The translations under genes were made by a program, and so were the position numbers. The notes under the pieces are model-generated. The model did no database searches. It saw only the letters and a list, made by a program, of their open reading frames with translations, and was not told the DNA's origin. This document shows positions 43,135 to 53,278 of a stretch of DNA of 64,000 bases, piece by piece. How positions within the stretch are numbered: position 1 is the stretch's first letter; every line of letters begins with the position of its first letter. Source of the stretch: Methylobacterium nodulans ORS 2060 (lineage in GTDB: Bacteria > Pseudomonadota > Alphaproteobacteria > Rhizobiales > Beijerinckiaceae); NCBI RefSeq assembly GCF_000022085.1, contig NC_011887.1, positions 124,001-188,000 on the forward strand. The letters are read 5' to 3'.

Positions 43135-44561
43135 AGCAGGCCGGAGGGCGCTGCGCATCGATGTTGAGTCGCAAGGCTGCGTGAAACGTAACGCCCGATG
43201 CCAATTCTCTCGTCCTGAAGCGCTCCGTCCCGCAGCACAAGGTGGCCACGGACGGCAGTGTGCACGACGCGGCCCCTGAACTGCCAGCCTTCGTACAAGG
43301 AGTAGCCGGCGCTCGACAGGACGGCTCCCCGGTCGAAGGTCCAGGCGGCGTCGAGGTCGATGACGGCGAGGTCCGCGTCTAGCCCCGGTGCGATCGCACC
43401 CTTGCGGTGCGCGAGCCCCATCAGGCGCGCCGGATTGGTCGAGACGAGATCGACCACGCGCTCTAAAGAGAGACCGCGCGCATGGTAGCCTTCACTGAGC
43501 AGCACCGGGAGCAGGGTCTCGAGGCCGGGGCAGCCCGGCGACGCGGCCCAGATGCCTCCCGCCTTCGCTTCGAGCCCGCGATGCACGTGATCGGTCGCGA
43601 TGGTGTCGATGGCGCCCGACAGGATTCCCGCCCAAAGCGCCTCGCGATCCGCCGCCTCGCGCAGGGGCGGGTTGATCTTCCCGAGGTCGCCCCCAGTCCA
43701 GCCGATGTCGTGGGTCAGGTAGTGCGGACAAGTCTCAAGGAAGAGAGTCGCGCCTGCCTGCCGCTGACGCAGGCCCGCCGCCAAGGCTTCGGCCGAGGAG
43801 GTGTGGACCACGTAGAGGGGTGCCCCGGCCGTCTTGGCGACATAGCCGGCGCGCTGCACCGCATCGGCCTCCACGAAGGGCGGCCGACTCGCGTTCCAGG
43901 TGGCGAGGCCTCCGATTCCGTCAGGATCTGCGGCCTTGGCGCGGTCCCGGGTCACCCAGGCAAGCTCGATCGTTTCGGGATGAGGGCAGACCATGCCCCC
44001 GGCACGCGCGGCCGCCTCGCACAGGCGCAGGAGAAAGCCATCGTCGATGTCGGGCAGCCCGAGGCGCGCGCCCTCGCCGCCGCGGTTGTTCATGAAGATC
44101 TTGAAGGTTGGGGCGCCGAACTCCCGGGCGCAGCGCTCCACCTCGGCGAGCTGTTCTTCCGTCGAGATGATCGGGTGATAGCTGAAGTCGATCCGCGACC
44201 CGGCCTGCGTCACCGCGATCACCTCCGGCAGCACCGTGGAGAAGGGCTCGCTCGTCATCAGGTAGGGGATGAAGCAGGTGATGCCGCCCGATGCCGCCGC
44301 GGCGCTCTCGCGCGCGGCATCCTCCGGCACTCGGGGTCGCGCAATGTCGCGGCCGTGGCCGAGGTGAAGGTGCACGTCGATGGCGCCCGGCATGACGACG
44401 AGGCCGCGCGCATCGAGTTCGGACGGAGCCGTTGCGGGCGCGCCGGGGGCGAGGATCGCGGCGATGCGGCCGTCCCGAACGGCGATGTCGCACGCGGTGC
44501 GCCCGCGCCCTGGGAGAACGGCTTCGCCGCCGCGGATGAGGAGATCGTAGTCCGTGCTCAT
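43122..44561 (-). CDS. Hydantoinase/allantoinase-type cyclic amidohydrolase
   Basis: A 479-aa protein: 'YDLLIRGGEAVLPGRGRTAC', metal motif 'PGAIDVHLHLGHG', Lys for carbamylation in 'APTFKIFMNNRGGEG', 'APLYVVHTSSAEALAAGL', 'FLETCPHYLTHD' and Asp in 'IATDHVHRGLEAKAGG'. It differs from the locus A enzyme and is nearer the dihydroorotase/allantoinase side. Predicted to hydrolyse a cyclic ureide or imide. Last gene of the 11-gene operon; start overlaps the upstream stop (ATGA). The C-terminus runs 12 bp into the convergent M20 fragment, and its last 15 or so residues may be read-through of a recombination junction. Confidence 0.88.
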   Translation of the reverse strand: MSTDYDLLIRGGEAVLPGRGRTACDIAVRDGRIAAILAPGAPATAPSELDARGLVVMPGAIDVHLHLGHGRDIARPRVPEDAARESAAAASGGITCFIPYLMTSEPFSTVLPEVIAVTQAGSRIDFSYHPIISTEEQLAEVERCAREFGAPTFKIFMNNRGGEGARLGLPDIDDGFLLRLCEAAARAGGMVCPHPETIELAWVTRDRAKAADPDGIGGLATWNASRPPFVEADAVQRAGYVAKTAGAPLYVVHTSSAEALAAGLRQRQAGATLFLETCPHYLTHDIGWTGGDLGKINPPLREAADREALWAGILSGAIDTIATDHVHRGLEAKAGGIWAASPGCPGLETLLPVLLSEGYHARGLSLERVVDLVSTNPARLMGLAHRKGAIAPGLDADLAVIDLDAAWTFDRGAVLSSAGYSLYEGWQFRGRVVHTAVRGHLVLRDGALQDERIGIGRYVSRSLATQHRCAAPSGLLHAH

Positions 44562-45955
44562 GCGTCGCTCCGAGCGGGATGTGATGCGGCTTTGGATAGC
44601 GCGGCCTCCAGCGCGTCGAGGCTCGGAGCTGCCGTGAGCTCGTCGACCGCCGCTTCCACGCCTCGAATGGCGTCGGATGCGAGGGCGCGGGCGGCGTTGC
44701 TGCGGAATTTCTCGCGGACCGCCGCGGCCTCGGCGGGCCGGCCGGCATTGCCATAGACGTCGTCGACCCGCACGTGATGCTGCTCGCCATCCCGCATGAG
44801 CGCCAGGATCTCGGCCTCGAACACTGCGGGAAAGCGCGCGCCGGCCAGGGGCTCCCAGCCGATGCGTCGGCTGAGCGCCCGCACCGCCTCGCCGGCTGGC
44901 GCCTCGAAGGTGGCGAGGTCGACGCGGCCCTCCACCAGCCGCGCGGCGACCACCACGGGCAGGCTCCAGCGCGCGGCATGGCCGGTCACGGGGGCCTGCT
45001 TGGCCTCCCAGGGCTCGCAGATGACGGGGCCTGCGCCCGCCGGAACCCTGCAGGTCAGGGATGCGATGTCGTCCGCTTCCACGCCCCGGGCCGCCAGCAT
45101 GCCGGCCGCTTCCACGAAGGGGTGCAGGTAGTGGCAGCAGGGATGGAACTTGAACGCGGCGTCCTGCAGGTGCCAGACGGTGCCGAGGTCATCGAGCGAA
45201 GCCGCGAAGGCTTCCGCCGCCCGGGCATCGCCCGCAAAGGCCGCGAACAGCCCGCACCGCCCCTCGAAGGCGGTCTCCGGCCCGGTGAGGCCGGCCTGCG
45301 CCAGGGCTGCGGCCGTCAGGCCGGCGTGAGCGGCGAAGCCCGGATGCAGCGACTTGACGGAAGCGCCGTTCGTCAGGAACTCGAACCCGCCCGAGGCGCC
45401 GCTCAGCGCGATGCCAACCGCCGCGACGGTCTCGTCCTCCGACAGGCCGGCGAGCTCGGCGGCGATCAGCGCGGCGACCAGGGCACCGCCCACCGAGGTG
45501 ATCTGGAAGCCCCATGCCTGGAAGGCGCCCGGCGCCGCAAGGCCGATGCGGATCAGAGCTTCCCAGCCGAGGGCGTAGCCGGACAGCACCGCCGCCCCCG
45601 AGCTTCCGGCGGCCTGACCCGCCGCGAGGGCGGCCGGCGCGAGCACCGCCGAGCCGTGGACGATCGAGCCCGTATGCGTGTCGTCGAATTCGAGGCCGTG
45701 GATCAGCCCACCGTTGACGAGCGCCGCATCCGCCGGCGCGGCCGTCGCGGACAGGCCCAGGATGGGGGCCGGACCGCCGCGCGCCACTCCGGCGGCGTAG
45801 CGCCGGTAGGGGGCACCCGCCTCCGAGGCCGCCGCGGCGAGGCCCACCCCGATCGCGTCGAGCAGGTGGAGGCGCGCCGCCGCATCGACCGCCGGCGGCA
45901 GCTTGTCCCGCGCGAGCGCACGGACGCGCCGGGCGAGGCTGCGGGCGATCGTCAC
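44558..45955 (-). CDS. MmgE/PrpD-family protein (first)
   Basis: A 465-aa member of the 2-methylcitrate dehydratase/iminodisuccinate epimerase fold: 'ARLHLLDAIGVGLAAAASEA', 'ALVNGGLIHGLEFDDTHTGS' 'IVHGSAVLAPAALA' (the 'DD-H' active-site loop), 'KSLHPGFAAHAGLTAAALAQ', 'KFHPCCHYLHPFVEAA'. Family members dehydrate tricarboxylates or epimerise iminodiacids and make aconitate-like products. Overlaps both neighbours by 4 nt. A second, divergent copy lies at 47319, so two successive dehydration or epimerisation steps, or a heteromer, are possible. Confidence 0.85.
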   Translation of the reverse strand: MTIARSLARRVRALARDKLPPAVDAAARLHLLDAIGVGLAAAASEAGAPYRRYAAGVARGGPAPILGLSATAAPADAALVNGGLIHGLEFDDTHTGSIVHGSAVLAPAALAAGQAAGSSGAAVLSGYALGWEALIRIGLAAPGAFQAWGFQITSVGGALVAALIAAELAGLSEDETVAAVGIALSGASGGFEFLTNGASVKSLHPGFAAHAGLTAAALAQAGLTGPETAFEGRCGLFAAFAGDARAAEAFAASLDDLGTVWHLQDAAFKFHPCCHYLHPFVEAAGMLAARGVEADDIASLTCRVPAGAGPVICEPWEAKQAPVTGHAARWSLPVVVAARLVEGRVDLATFEAPAGEAVRALSRRIGWEPLAGARFPAVFEAEILALMRDGEQHHVRVDDVYGNAGRPAEAAAVREKFRSNAARALASDAIRGVEAAVDELTAAPSLDALEAALSKAASHPARSDA

Positions 45956-47322
45956 GGCGTCCGTCCGAGTTCGCGCGCCGCGGCGAGCGCGGCGAGGCGC
46001 CCGAGCGCGATGGCCGACAGGAGGCCATTGCCGGAAGCGTAGCCGAGCGCGCCGGACCGGCCGCTGATCCCGGCCGCCGCGCCGCCGCCTGCGAACAGGT
46101 TCGGCACCGGCGTTCCATCGGGCCGCAGCACCCGGGCGTCCCCGTCGACCTTCAGCCCACCCTGCGTGTGGAAGAGCCCCGGCACGACACGGCCGATGTA
46201 GAAGGGCGGCTCCAGCGGCCCGAGGCCGAAATCCCGCCGGCCGTGGCGATCCGGCGCGGTCCCGGCGGCGGCCGCGTTGCGCATCGCGATCTCTTCCCCG
46301 AGCGCCGCCGCGTCGAGGCCGAACGGGCGGGCGATCTCGGCGGGCGTCTCGCCGCGCTTGAGCCCGCCATAGGTCCAGAGTTCCATGAACTCCTCCTCGG
46401 CCGCCGCGACGTCGAAGATCTTCTGGTCGAACACGACATAGGCGTCGCCGCCGCGCGACAGCACGATCCGGGCATAGCCCGAATAGCCCAGGCTCTCGTC
46501 GCCGAACCGCCGGGCGTCGTCGCCTACGATGATTCCGCCCTTCTCCACCGTGGTCCAGGACAGAAGGCTGCCTTGCGGGTAGGCCACGGCGGCATAGCCC
46601 TGGTAAGCGGCCATGTTGGCGAGGGCCGCGCCCAGGCGCTCGCCCCAGAGCACCGCCTCGCCGGTGGAGCCTCGGGCCCCGAAATACTGCGCTCCGGCGA
46701 TTTCGGGGCAGAAGCGCCGCACGAGGTCCGGGTTCGCGGCGAAGCCGTTGAGCGCGAGGATCGTCTTGCCTGCCCGGATCTCCGTGCGCTCGCCCTCGAC
46801 GCTGACGATCGCGCCGCGGACCGCGCCGTCCTCCACGAGGAGGTCGGTCGCCCCGTTGCCGACGGCGATCGGGATGCCGCGCCGCTCCGCCGCGGCGACG
46901 AGATCGTCGACGAGGTCCTGGCCCCGCCGTGAGACCGGGGCGTGCAGGCGCGGCACCGAATGGCCAATGTGCTTGTAGGCGGTGATGAGCGCGAGCCGCG
47001 CCCCGACCGTGTCAACGAGCCATTCCACGGTCTCGGCCGAGACGCCGGCGAGACGCTCCACCAGGGCGCGGTCGTCGGTCTCGCGGGCGATCGCCATCAG
47101 GTCGCGGACCATGCGCGCCGGATCGTCGTCGATGCCGGCCTCGCGCTGGAAACGGCTGCCCGCCGCCGGCACCGAGCCGGTCGAGAGCGAGGAGTTGCCG
47201 CCGGGCCGCTCCTGCTTCTCGATCACCGCCACGCTCGCGCCGGCATCGTGCCCGGCCACCGCCGCAGCGAGCCCGCAGGCGCCGGCACCGATCACCAGGA
47301 TATCGAGATCGTCCTCGCTCAC
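45952..47322 (-). CDS. FAD-dependent dehydrogenase (fumarate reductase/ketosteroid dehydrogenase family)
   Basis: A 456-aa flavoprotein: dinucleotide-binding 'ILVIGAGACGLAAAVAGHDA', 'VIEKQERPGGNSSLSTGSVP', 'GRVVPGLFHTQGGLKVDGDA', 'NLFAGGGAAAGISGRSGALG', which matches the FAD_binding_2 family (soluble fumarate reductases, flavocytochrome c, 3-ketosteroid dehydrogenases, tricarballylate dehydrogenase). The tricarballylate/aconitate link (TcuA-like) fits the flanking MmgE/PrpD genes. No secretion signal. Translationally coupled to both neighbours. Confidence 0.85.
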   Translation of the reverse strand: MSEDDLDILVIGAGACGLAAAVAGHDAGASVAVIEKQERPGGNSSLSTGSVPAAGSRFQREAGIDDDPARMVRDLMAIARETDDRALVERLAGVSAETVEWLVDTVGARLALITAYKHIGHSVPRLHAPVSRRGQDLVDDLVAAAERRGIPIAVGNGATDLLVEDGAVRGAIVSVEGERTEIRAGKTILALNGFAANPDLVRRFCPEIAGAQYFGARGSTGEAVLWGERLGAALANMAAYQGYAAVAYPQGSLLSWTTVEKGGIIVGDDARRFGDESLGYSGYARIVLSRGGDAYVVFDQKIFDVAAAEEEFMELWTYGGLKRGETPAEIARPFGLDAAALGEEIAMRNAAAAGTAPDRHGRRDFGLGPLEPPFYIGRVVPGLFHTQGGLKVDGDARVLRPDGTPVPNLFAGGGAAAGISGRSGALGYASGNGLLSAIALGRLAALAAARELGRTP

Positions 47323-48710
47323 CGCACCACCTCACTCGTCATCTCGGCCACGCAGTCCCGCCACGGCGCCGCACCGCGCCCGCCCTGAACGATCGCGCCG
47401 AGGCAGGACGCCATCCGGGGAAAGCCCCGGGTCGTCTCGCGAAGCTTCTCAAGCATCGTGCCGGTGTCGAAGGGCTGGTCGGCTCCCCCACGGGCGCTCT
47501 CGCACAGCTCCGTCAACCACGCTCCGTCGCGCAGCCGCCAGGTCACGCGGGAGGGCCGGTCATGCGGCGGCGGACCGATCTCCGGAAGGGCCTCAAGCCG
47601 TACCCGTCGGCGCAGCGCCGCGATCTGTGGATCGTCGAGGGTGCGCTGGTCGAAAGCGCCCTGCCCTCCCGTCCCCGTGATGGCCGAGGCCGCGACGGCA
47701 TGAGGCATCGAGAACTTCGCCGCCAGCACCGTCGCCGGCTCCACATTCGTCAGGGTGAGGCCCCGCGGATGGGTCTCGACGACGATCTCCTCGATCTCCT
47801 CCGGCCGACAGCCCGCGAACCGCTGGCGGAGCGCCAGGGTCGCCTCGATTGCCGCATGCGCGTACTGGCAGCAGGCGAAGACCTTGTGATAGCCGCCGAG
47901 GACGGCCCAATCGGTCCCGAGCCCCTCCGCCAGCGCCTGCGGCACGCAGCCGGTGCCGAAGGCGCCGGCGAAGACGTCGTAGAAGCTCTCGGGCAGCCCG
48001 GCGATCCCCGCTTCCGCGCCGTCGGCCGCGCGCAGGCCGATCCAGGCGCCCGCGGAGGTCCAGGCATTGCGCACCAGCGCGCCCTCGATCGCGTGGTCGT
48101 AGGGGCCCGCGAACGCCATGGTGGCGGCGGCCGACACCGCGTCGAGGAGCCGCTCCGCATCGAAGCCGCGGATGAGCCCGATTCCGGCCGCGGCTCCGAT
48201 CGTCGCGAAGGCCGCGTGCGGGTGCACCGTCATGGTCTCGAACGGGAAGGCGCGGGCGCAGCGCACCGCGATCTCGTAGGAGACCGCGAGGGCCGCGAGC
48301 ACGGCGGAGACCGTCTCGCTGCGCGCCTCGGCCTCGGCGAGCAGCGCCGGCAGCACGTAGGCGCCGGCGTGGCAGGGCGCCCCGCGATAGCCTTCGTCGA
48401 GTTCGCACCACGTGGCCGCGAGACCGTTCGCACTCGCCGCCGAGGCCCTGTCGAGGCGGGGCGCGCCGGGCGCGAAGACCGTCGCCTCCGGCACGCCGGA
48501 GGAGCGCGCCAGCACGGCGCGCATCCGCGCTACCGGCGGCTCGTCGGCCGCCGCGACCATCGCCCCGAGGTCGTCTGCCAGGATGAGGGCGGCCCGGTCC
48601 CGCACGGCGTCGGGCAGGTCGCCCCGTACGGCCTCCGCGGCCCAAGCGGCAAGGGCGCGGGCGGCCTCCGCAGTCCGGGCCCGCAGGCCGGCGTCGCGTC
48701 GCGCCTTCAT
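47319..48710 (-). CDS. MmgE/PrpD-family protein (second)
   Basis: A 463-aa paralogue: 'LILADDLGAMVAAADEPPVA', 'NGLAATWCELDEGYRGAPCH' 'AGAYVLPALLAEAEA', 'YHKVFACCQYAHAAIEATLA'. Only low identity to the first copy is visible, and the active-site region reads 'CELDEGYRGAPCHAG', so substrate specificity probably differs. Lies 3 bp after livF in the operon. Confidence 0.82.
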   Translation of the reverse strand: MKARRDAGLRARTAEAARALAAWAAEAVRGDLPDAVRDRAALILADDLGAMVAAADEPPVARMRAVLARSSGVPEATVFAPGAPRLDRASAASANGLAATWCELDEGYRGAPCHAGAYVLPALLAEAEARSETVSAVLAALAVSYEIAVRCARAFPFETMTVHPHAAFATIGAAAGIGLIRGFDAERLLDAVSAAATMAFAGPYDHAIEGALVRNAWTSAGAWIGLRAADGAEAGIAGLPESFYDVFAGAFGTGCVPQALAEGLGTDWAVLGGYHKVFACCQYAHAAIEATLALRQRFAGCRPEEIEEIVVETHPRGLTLTNVEPATVLAAKFSMPHAVAASAITGTGGQGAFDQRTLDDPQIAALRRRVRLEALPEIGPPPHDRPSRVTWRLRDGAWLTELCESARGGADQPFDTGTMLEKLRETTRGFPRMASCLGAIVQGGRGAAPWRDCVAEMTSEVVR

Positions 48711-48713
48711 GGC

Positions 48714-49397
<684 letters not shown>

Positions 49398-49401
49398 CGT
49401 C

Positions 49402-50160
49402 TCAGGTCCCGAAATACAGCTCGGTCAGGCGCGGATCGGCGATCAGGTCGGCGACGGGTCCGCGCGCCAGCACCTTGCCGGCGAACATGAACACCCCCTC
49501 GTCGCAGAGGTCGCGGATGAAGGCGACGTTGTGCTCGACGACGCAGACCGCGACGCCGCCCGCGGCCACGTCCCGCACCACCTGCTGCATGACCTCGTAG
49601 GCCTGCCCCTCGACCCCAGCCATCGGCTCGTCGAGGAGAAGGCAGCGGGCGTCGTTCATGAGGGCGCGGGCGACGCCGACAAGCTTCTGCTGGCCGAAGG
49701 TGAGGTCGGCTGCGCGGGTCGCGGCGACCGCCGCGAGCCGCGTCCGCTCCAGGATCTCGCGGGCGCGCCGGCGCGTCTCGGCCTCCTGCGCCCGCACCCC
49801 GAATGGATCGAGGGCCAGGCGCAGCAATCGGTCGCCCGGGTAGCGGCGCGGCCCCACCATAAGGTTGTCGAGGACCGACAGGGACGGGAATAGCCGGAGA
49901 TTCTGCCAAGTGCGGGCGAGGCCGAGGCCGGCGCGGCGGTGCATCGGCAGTCCGTCGAGGCGCTGCCCGTCGAGGCGGATCGTGCCCGCATCGGACGGGA
50001 AGACTCCGGAGATCAGGTTGAACAGCGAGGTCTTGCCGGCGCCGTTCGGCCCGATCAGCCCGACGATGCGCCCGGCCGGGAGCGTCAGGTCGATGCCGTC
50101 CGCCACGACGATCCCGCCGAAGCGCTTGTCGAGGCCGGCGATCTCAAGGACCGGCGTCAT
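49402..50160 (-). CDS. livG: Branched-chain-type ABC transporter ATPase, LivG
   Basis: A 252-aa subunit starting at ATG 50160 (overlapping the livM stop): 'LEIAGLDKRFGGIVVADGID', Walker A 'LIGPNGAGKTSLFNLISGVF', 'GLARTWQNLRLFPSLSVLDN' (family-specific Q-loop), 'CLLLDEPMAGVEG' and 'VVEHNVAFIRDLCD'. The signature motif reads 'ADLTFGQQKLVGVARAL', which deviates from LSGGQ as is common in LivG proteins. Confidence 0.9.
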   Translation of the reverse strand: MTPVLEIAGLDKRFGGIVVADGIDLTLPAGRIVGLIGPNGAGKTSLFNLISGVFPSDAGTIRLDGQRLDGLPMHRRAGLGLARTWQNLRLFPSLSVLDNLMVGPRRYPGDRLLRLALDPFGVRAQEAETRRRAREILERTRLAAVAATRAADLTFGQQKLVGVARALMNDARCLLLDEPMAGVEGQAYEVMQQVVRDVAAGGVAVCVVEHNVAFIRDLCDEGVFMFAGKVLARGPVADLIADPRLTELYFGT

Positions 50161-51041
50161 CAGGCGGTCTCCCGCTTCGAGGGGCGCCACGCGTCGCCGG
50201 CGGCGATCAGCCCTTGCGGCCGCCAGAACATGAAGACGAGGACGAGGCCGGTGAACATGAGGCCCTGGAGCGGGCCGAGCAGCGCGGGCGGCAGGTCGAG
50301 GAAGGTGATCGCCTGGGGCAGCGCCTGGAGCAGCACCGCGCCGAGGACCGGCCCCCAGGTGGTGCGGATGCCCCCGACGACGACCATGGTGAGCAGGGCA
50401 GCCGATTGCAGGATCTCGAACTGCTCCGGGGTGACGAAGCGGAAGTAGTGGGCGTAGAGGGCGCCCGCGAGGCCCGCGACGGCTGATCCGAAGGCGAACA
50501 CGGCGACCTTCATGGACACTGCATTGCGTCCCAGCCCCGCGAAGGCGAGTTCATCGTCACGCATTGCGCTCAAGGCCCGGCCGTAGGGGCCGTGCGCGAT
50601 GGTCCAGTTCAGCCACACCGTCAGGGCGGCGAAGCCGAGCACCAGCGCCACGTAGGCGCCGCGGCCCGCCTCGTGGACGAGGAACGGCGGGATGTTGGTC
50701 AGGCCGCCGGCCCCGCCGGTGACGGCGATGTTCTTGATCGCCTCGAGGACGCCGAGCTGGAAGCCGATGCTGGCGATCAGCAGGTAGTCGCCCGAGACGC
50801 GCAGGGACGGCAGGGCGACGGCCGCCGAGGCTGCCGCCGCAGCGAGCGCACCGCAGAGCATCGCGAGCGGAACCGGAACGCCGAGGTCGCGGGCGAGCAG
50901 CGCCGAGACGTAGGCGCCGATCGCGTAGAAGACCGGGTGAGCGATGGAGATCAGTCCGGCATAGCCGATGATCAGGTTGAAGCTCGACGCGAGCGCGATG
51001 CTCAGCCCGATCAGGATGGCGAGGGTGAAGAGATAATCCAT
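50160..51041 (-). CDS. livM: Branched-chain-type ABC transporter permease, LivM
   Basis: A 293-aa membrane protein starting at ATG 51041 (an open frame continues upstream only as a livH shadow). It has 'ASSFNLIIGYAGLISIAHPV' with 'FYAIGAYVSALLARDLGVPV' (LivM signature), 'GPYGRALSAMRDDELAFAGL' 'GRNAVSMKVAVFAFG' and 'MFWRPQGL' near the C-terminus. Separated by 2 bp from livH. Confidence 0.9.
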   Translation of the reverse strand: MDYLFTLAILIGLSIALASSFNLIIGYAGLISIAHPVFYAIGAYVSALLARDLGVPVPLAMLCGALAAAAASAAVALPSLRVSGDYLLIASIGFQLGVLEAIKNIAVTGGAGGLTNIPPFLVHEAGRGAYVALVLGFAALTVWLNWTIAHGPYGRALSAMRDDELAFAGLGRNAVSMKVAVFAFGSAVAGLAGALYAHYFRFVTPEQFEILQSAALLTMVVVGGIRTTWGPVLGAVLLQALPQAITFLDLPPALLGPLQGLMFTGLVLVFMFWRPQGLIAAGDAWRPSKRETA

Positions 51042-51043
51042 GA

Positions 51044-52012
51044 TCAAGCCTTTCCCCGACCCGAGGCCGCGGCGGTCTCGGCCGGCTTCGTTTCGCCGAG
51101 ATCGACGCGCGCGATCCGGCGCGCGAGGCCGCGCCGCCGGTCCGGCAGGCGGATTCCGTTGGGCAGGAAGACGATGGCGAGGAACAGAAAGACGTAGAGG
51201 AGGAAGCCCTGCCACTCGGCCGGGATGAACAGGACGCTGGCGTTCTGCACCACGCCGAGCGCCACCGCGGTGAGGGCCGCCCCCCAGAGATTGCCGATTC
51301 CGCCGATGATGGTCGCTGCGACCGCAAACAGCATCAGCTCGATCGAGGTCGTCGGCTGCACCTGGGCGCGGGAGCCGTAGAGGCACATGCCGATGCCGAC
51401 GAGCAGGCCGGCCGTCACGATGGTGGCGAGATACACCCGGTCCTTCTCGATGCCGTAGAGCTCGGCGAGATCCGGGTTGTCGGCGACCGCGATCATGAAG
51501 CGGCCGGTCTGGGCGTAGCGCAGGAAGCCGAACAGGAGCGCCAGGGCACCGACCATGCTGGCGATCGCCGGCAGGTCCCAGTCGCTCACCGCGACGTTGC
51601 CGACGAGCGTCACGGGCCAGAACAGCGACGGGAAGATCGTGGTCGGCCACGTTCCGAAAATCAGCATCGCCAGATAGGCGACCATCTCGGACACGATCAG
51701 GGTGAAGATGAAGACGAACATCGGCGTCGCCCGCCGCCGCCGAAGGGAGCGGAAGCCGACGAGTTCCAAGAGCGCACTGGCTGTCACCGCCGCGACGAGA
51801 GCGAGGAGGCAGCCGAGCCAGCCGGGCAGGCCCGCCATCGAGACCGTTGCATGCGCGGCGTAGAACGCCACCGTCATCACGGCGGCCTGGGCGAAGTTGA
51901 AGATGCGGTTGACCTTCAGCACGAGCGCGAAGGCCACCGCGAAGAGCACGAGGTAGGTGGACGTCGCGAACGACGTCCACAAGACCTGCGCGAGGATGTC
52001 GAAGGTCAGCAT
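51044..52012 (-). CDS. livH: Branched-chain-type ABC transporter permease, LivH
   Basis: A 322-aa membrane protein: 'STYLVLFAVAFALVLKVNRI' 'FNFAQAAVMTVAFYA' (the 'FNFA/NFAQG' LivH motif), 'TGRFMIAVADNPDLAELYGI', 'AATIIGGIGNLWGAALTAVA' and C-terminal 'AIVFLPNGIRLPDRRRG'. Start ATG 52012, 35 bp after the solute-binding protein gene. Confidence 0.9.
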   Translation of the reverse strand: MLTFDILAQVLWTSFATSTYLVLFAVAFALVLKVNRIFNFAQAAVMTVAFYAAHATVSMAGLPGWLGCLLALVAAVTASALLELVGFRSLRRRRATPMFVFIFTLIVSEMVAYLAMLIFGTWPTTIFPSLFWPVTLVGNVAVSDWDLPAIASMVGALALLFGFLRYAQTGRFMIAVADNPDLAELYGIEKDRVYLATIVTAGLLVGIGMCLYGSRAQVQPTTSIELMLFAVAATIIGGIGNLWGAALTAVALGVVQNASVLFIPAEWQGFLLYVFLFLAIVFLPNGIRLPDRRRGLARRIARVDLGETKPAETAAASGRGKA

Positions 52013-52047
52013 CGGTTTCCTCGCCTTCCCGGACGGCAGAGCGCGCC

Positions 52048-53202
52048 CTACTCGACCACCGCCTTCTGCACCCAGCGCCCGCCCTTCACTTCCATCAGGA
52101 AGACGGGCTTGTTCACCGTGTGGTCGTCGTTGATGACGAGCTTGCCGGTGAGCGGCAGATCGAAGCTGCGGATCGCCAGCATTTCCTTGCGGAAGTTCTC
52201 GCCGGAGAGCGGGATCTTCTTCTCGATCAGCGACCGGTAGACCTCGGCCACGATGTAAGGCGCATCGTAGAGATACTGGGTATAGGGCAGGCCGTTCGGC
52301 TCCCGGCCGACTTCCTTCTTCCAGCGCTCGACATAGGCCGCCACGGCGGGACTGTCGGTGACGCCCGGCGCCAGCGAGGTGGCGATGACGCCCTCGGCGG
52401 CCTTGCCGAGCTGCTCGATCAGCTTCGGATTGTAGACCGCCGAATAGGACGAGACCGGCAGCGTGAGGCCGAGCTGGCGCATCTGCGCGATCACCTGCGG
52501 CGTATCGGCGACGAGGCCCTGGATATGCACGATGTCGGGCTGCGCGGCCCGGACCTTGAGCAGCGGTCCGGTCCAATCCGACGCGCGCGGATCATAGGCC
52601 TCGTAGGCCACGACCTGCCCGCCGGACTTGGCGAAGACGTCGCGGTAGATCTGCGCCGCGACCGTCCCGGTCTCGTTGTTGATGTAGAGGACAGCCGCCC
52701 GCTTCTTGCCCATCTGCTTGGCGGCGTAGGTCGCCACCGCCGTGATGTCGACCGAGGCGAGCGGGAAGGTGGTGTAGGTGTAATCCCCGAGCCGGGCGAT
52801 CTCGGCGGAATTCGCGCCGACCGAGAGTTGCACCGTGCGGCTGTCATTCGCCACGGGGGCCACTGCCTTGACCACCGCCGACCACGCGCTGACGAAGACC
52901 GGCACCTTGTCGACCGAGATCAGCCGGTTCGCGGCCTGAATGCCCGCCTGCGGATCCGCGCGGGTGTCGAGCACGATCATCTCGAGCTTGCGGCCGGCGA
53001 CCCCGCCCCTCTCGTTGATGGCCGCCACGGCCCACTCGGCCGCCTTGACCTGGTCCTGGCCGTAGGTCGCCTGACCGCCCGACAGGGGCATCGCCATGCC
53101 GAAGCGCAGCGCCTCCTCGGCCCGAGCGGGCCCGATGGCCGCCGCCGCGAGCGATGCCGCCAGGAAGGCCCGGCGGCTGACGGATGGCGCGCTCTGTCTC
53201 AT
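52048..53202 (-). CDS. Branched-chain-type ABC solute-binding protein, LivK-like
   Basis: A 384-aa periplasmic protein with a twin-arginine-like signal 'SVSRRAFLAASLAAAAIGPA', then 'LRFGMAMPLSGGQATYGQDQ', 'INERGGVAGRKLEMIVLDTR', 'VFVSAWSAVVKAVAPVAND', a type I periplasmic-binding fold. This subgroup is frequently linked to aromatic, amide or ureide uptake. Sits between the catabolic genes and the permeases, so the imported compound is probably the pathway substrate. Confidence 0.88.
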   Translation of the reverse strand: MRQSAPSVSRRAFLAASLAAAAIGPARAEEALRFGMAMPLSGGQATYGQDQVKAAEWAVAAINERGGVAGRKLEMIVLDTRADPQAGIQAANRLISVDKVPVFVSAWSAVVKAVAPVANDSRTVQLSVGANSAEIARLGDYTYTTFPLASVDITAVATYAAKQMGKKRAAVLYINNETGTVAAQIYRDVFAKSGGQVVAYEAYDPRASDWTGPLLKVRAAQPDIVHIQGLVADTPQVIAQMRQLGLTLPVSSYSAVYNPKLIEQLGKAAEGVIATSLAPGVTDSPAVAAYVERWKKEVGREPNGLPYTQYLYDAPYIVAEVYRSLIEKKIPLSGENFRKEMLAIRSFDLPLTGKLVINDDHTVNKPVFLMEVKGGRWVQKAVVE

Positions 53203-53278
53203 GGTCGCTCTCTCTCTCTGGCGGTGTCGCTTCCCGGCGGCGAAGCCGCGCCGCAGGGGTTCTCTCGGGCGGCGGTCG

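Noticed and set aside
50160..51980. 606-codon frame suggesting a livH-livM fusion
   Set aside because: Its first half is a shifted-frame shadow of livH; livM starts at ATG 51041 with proper LivM sequence.
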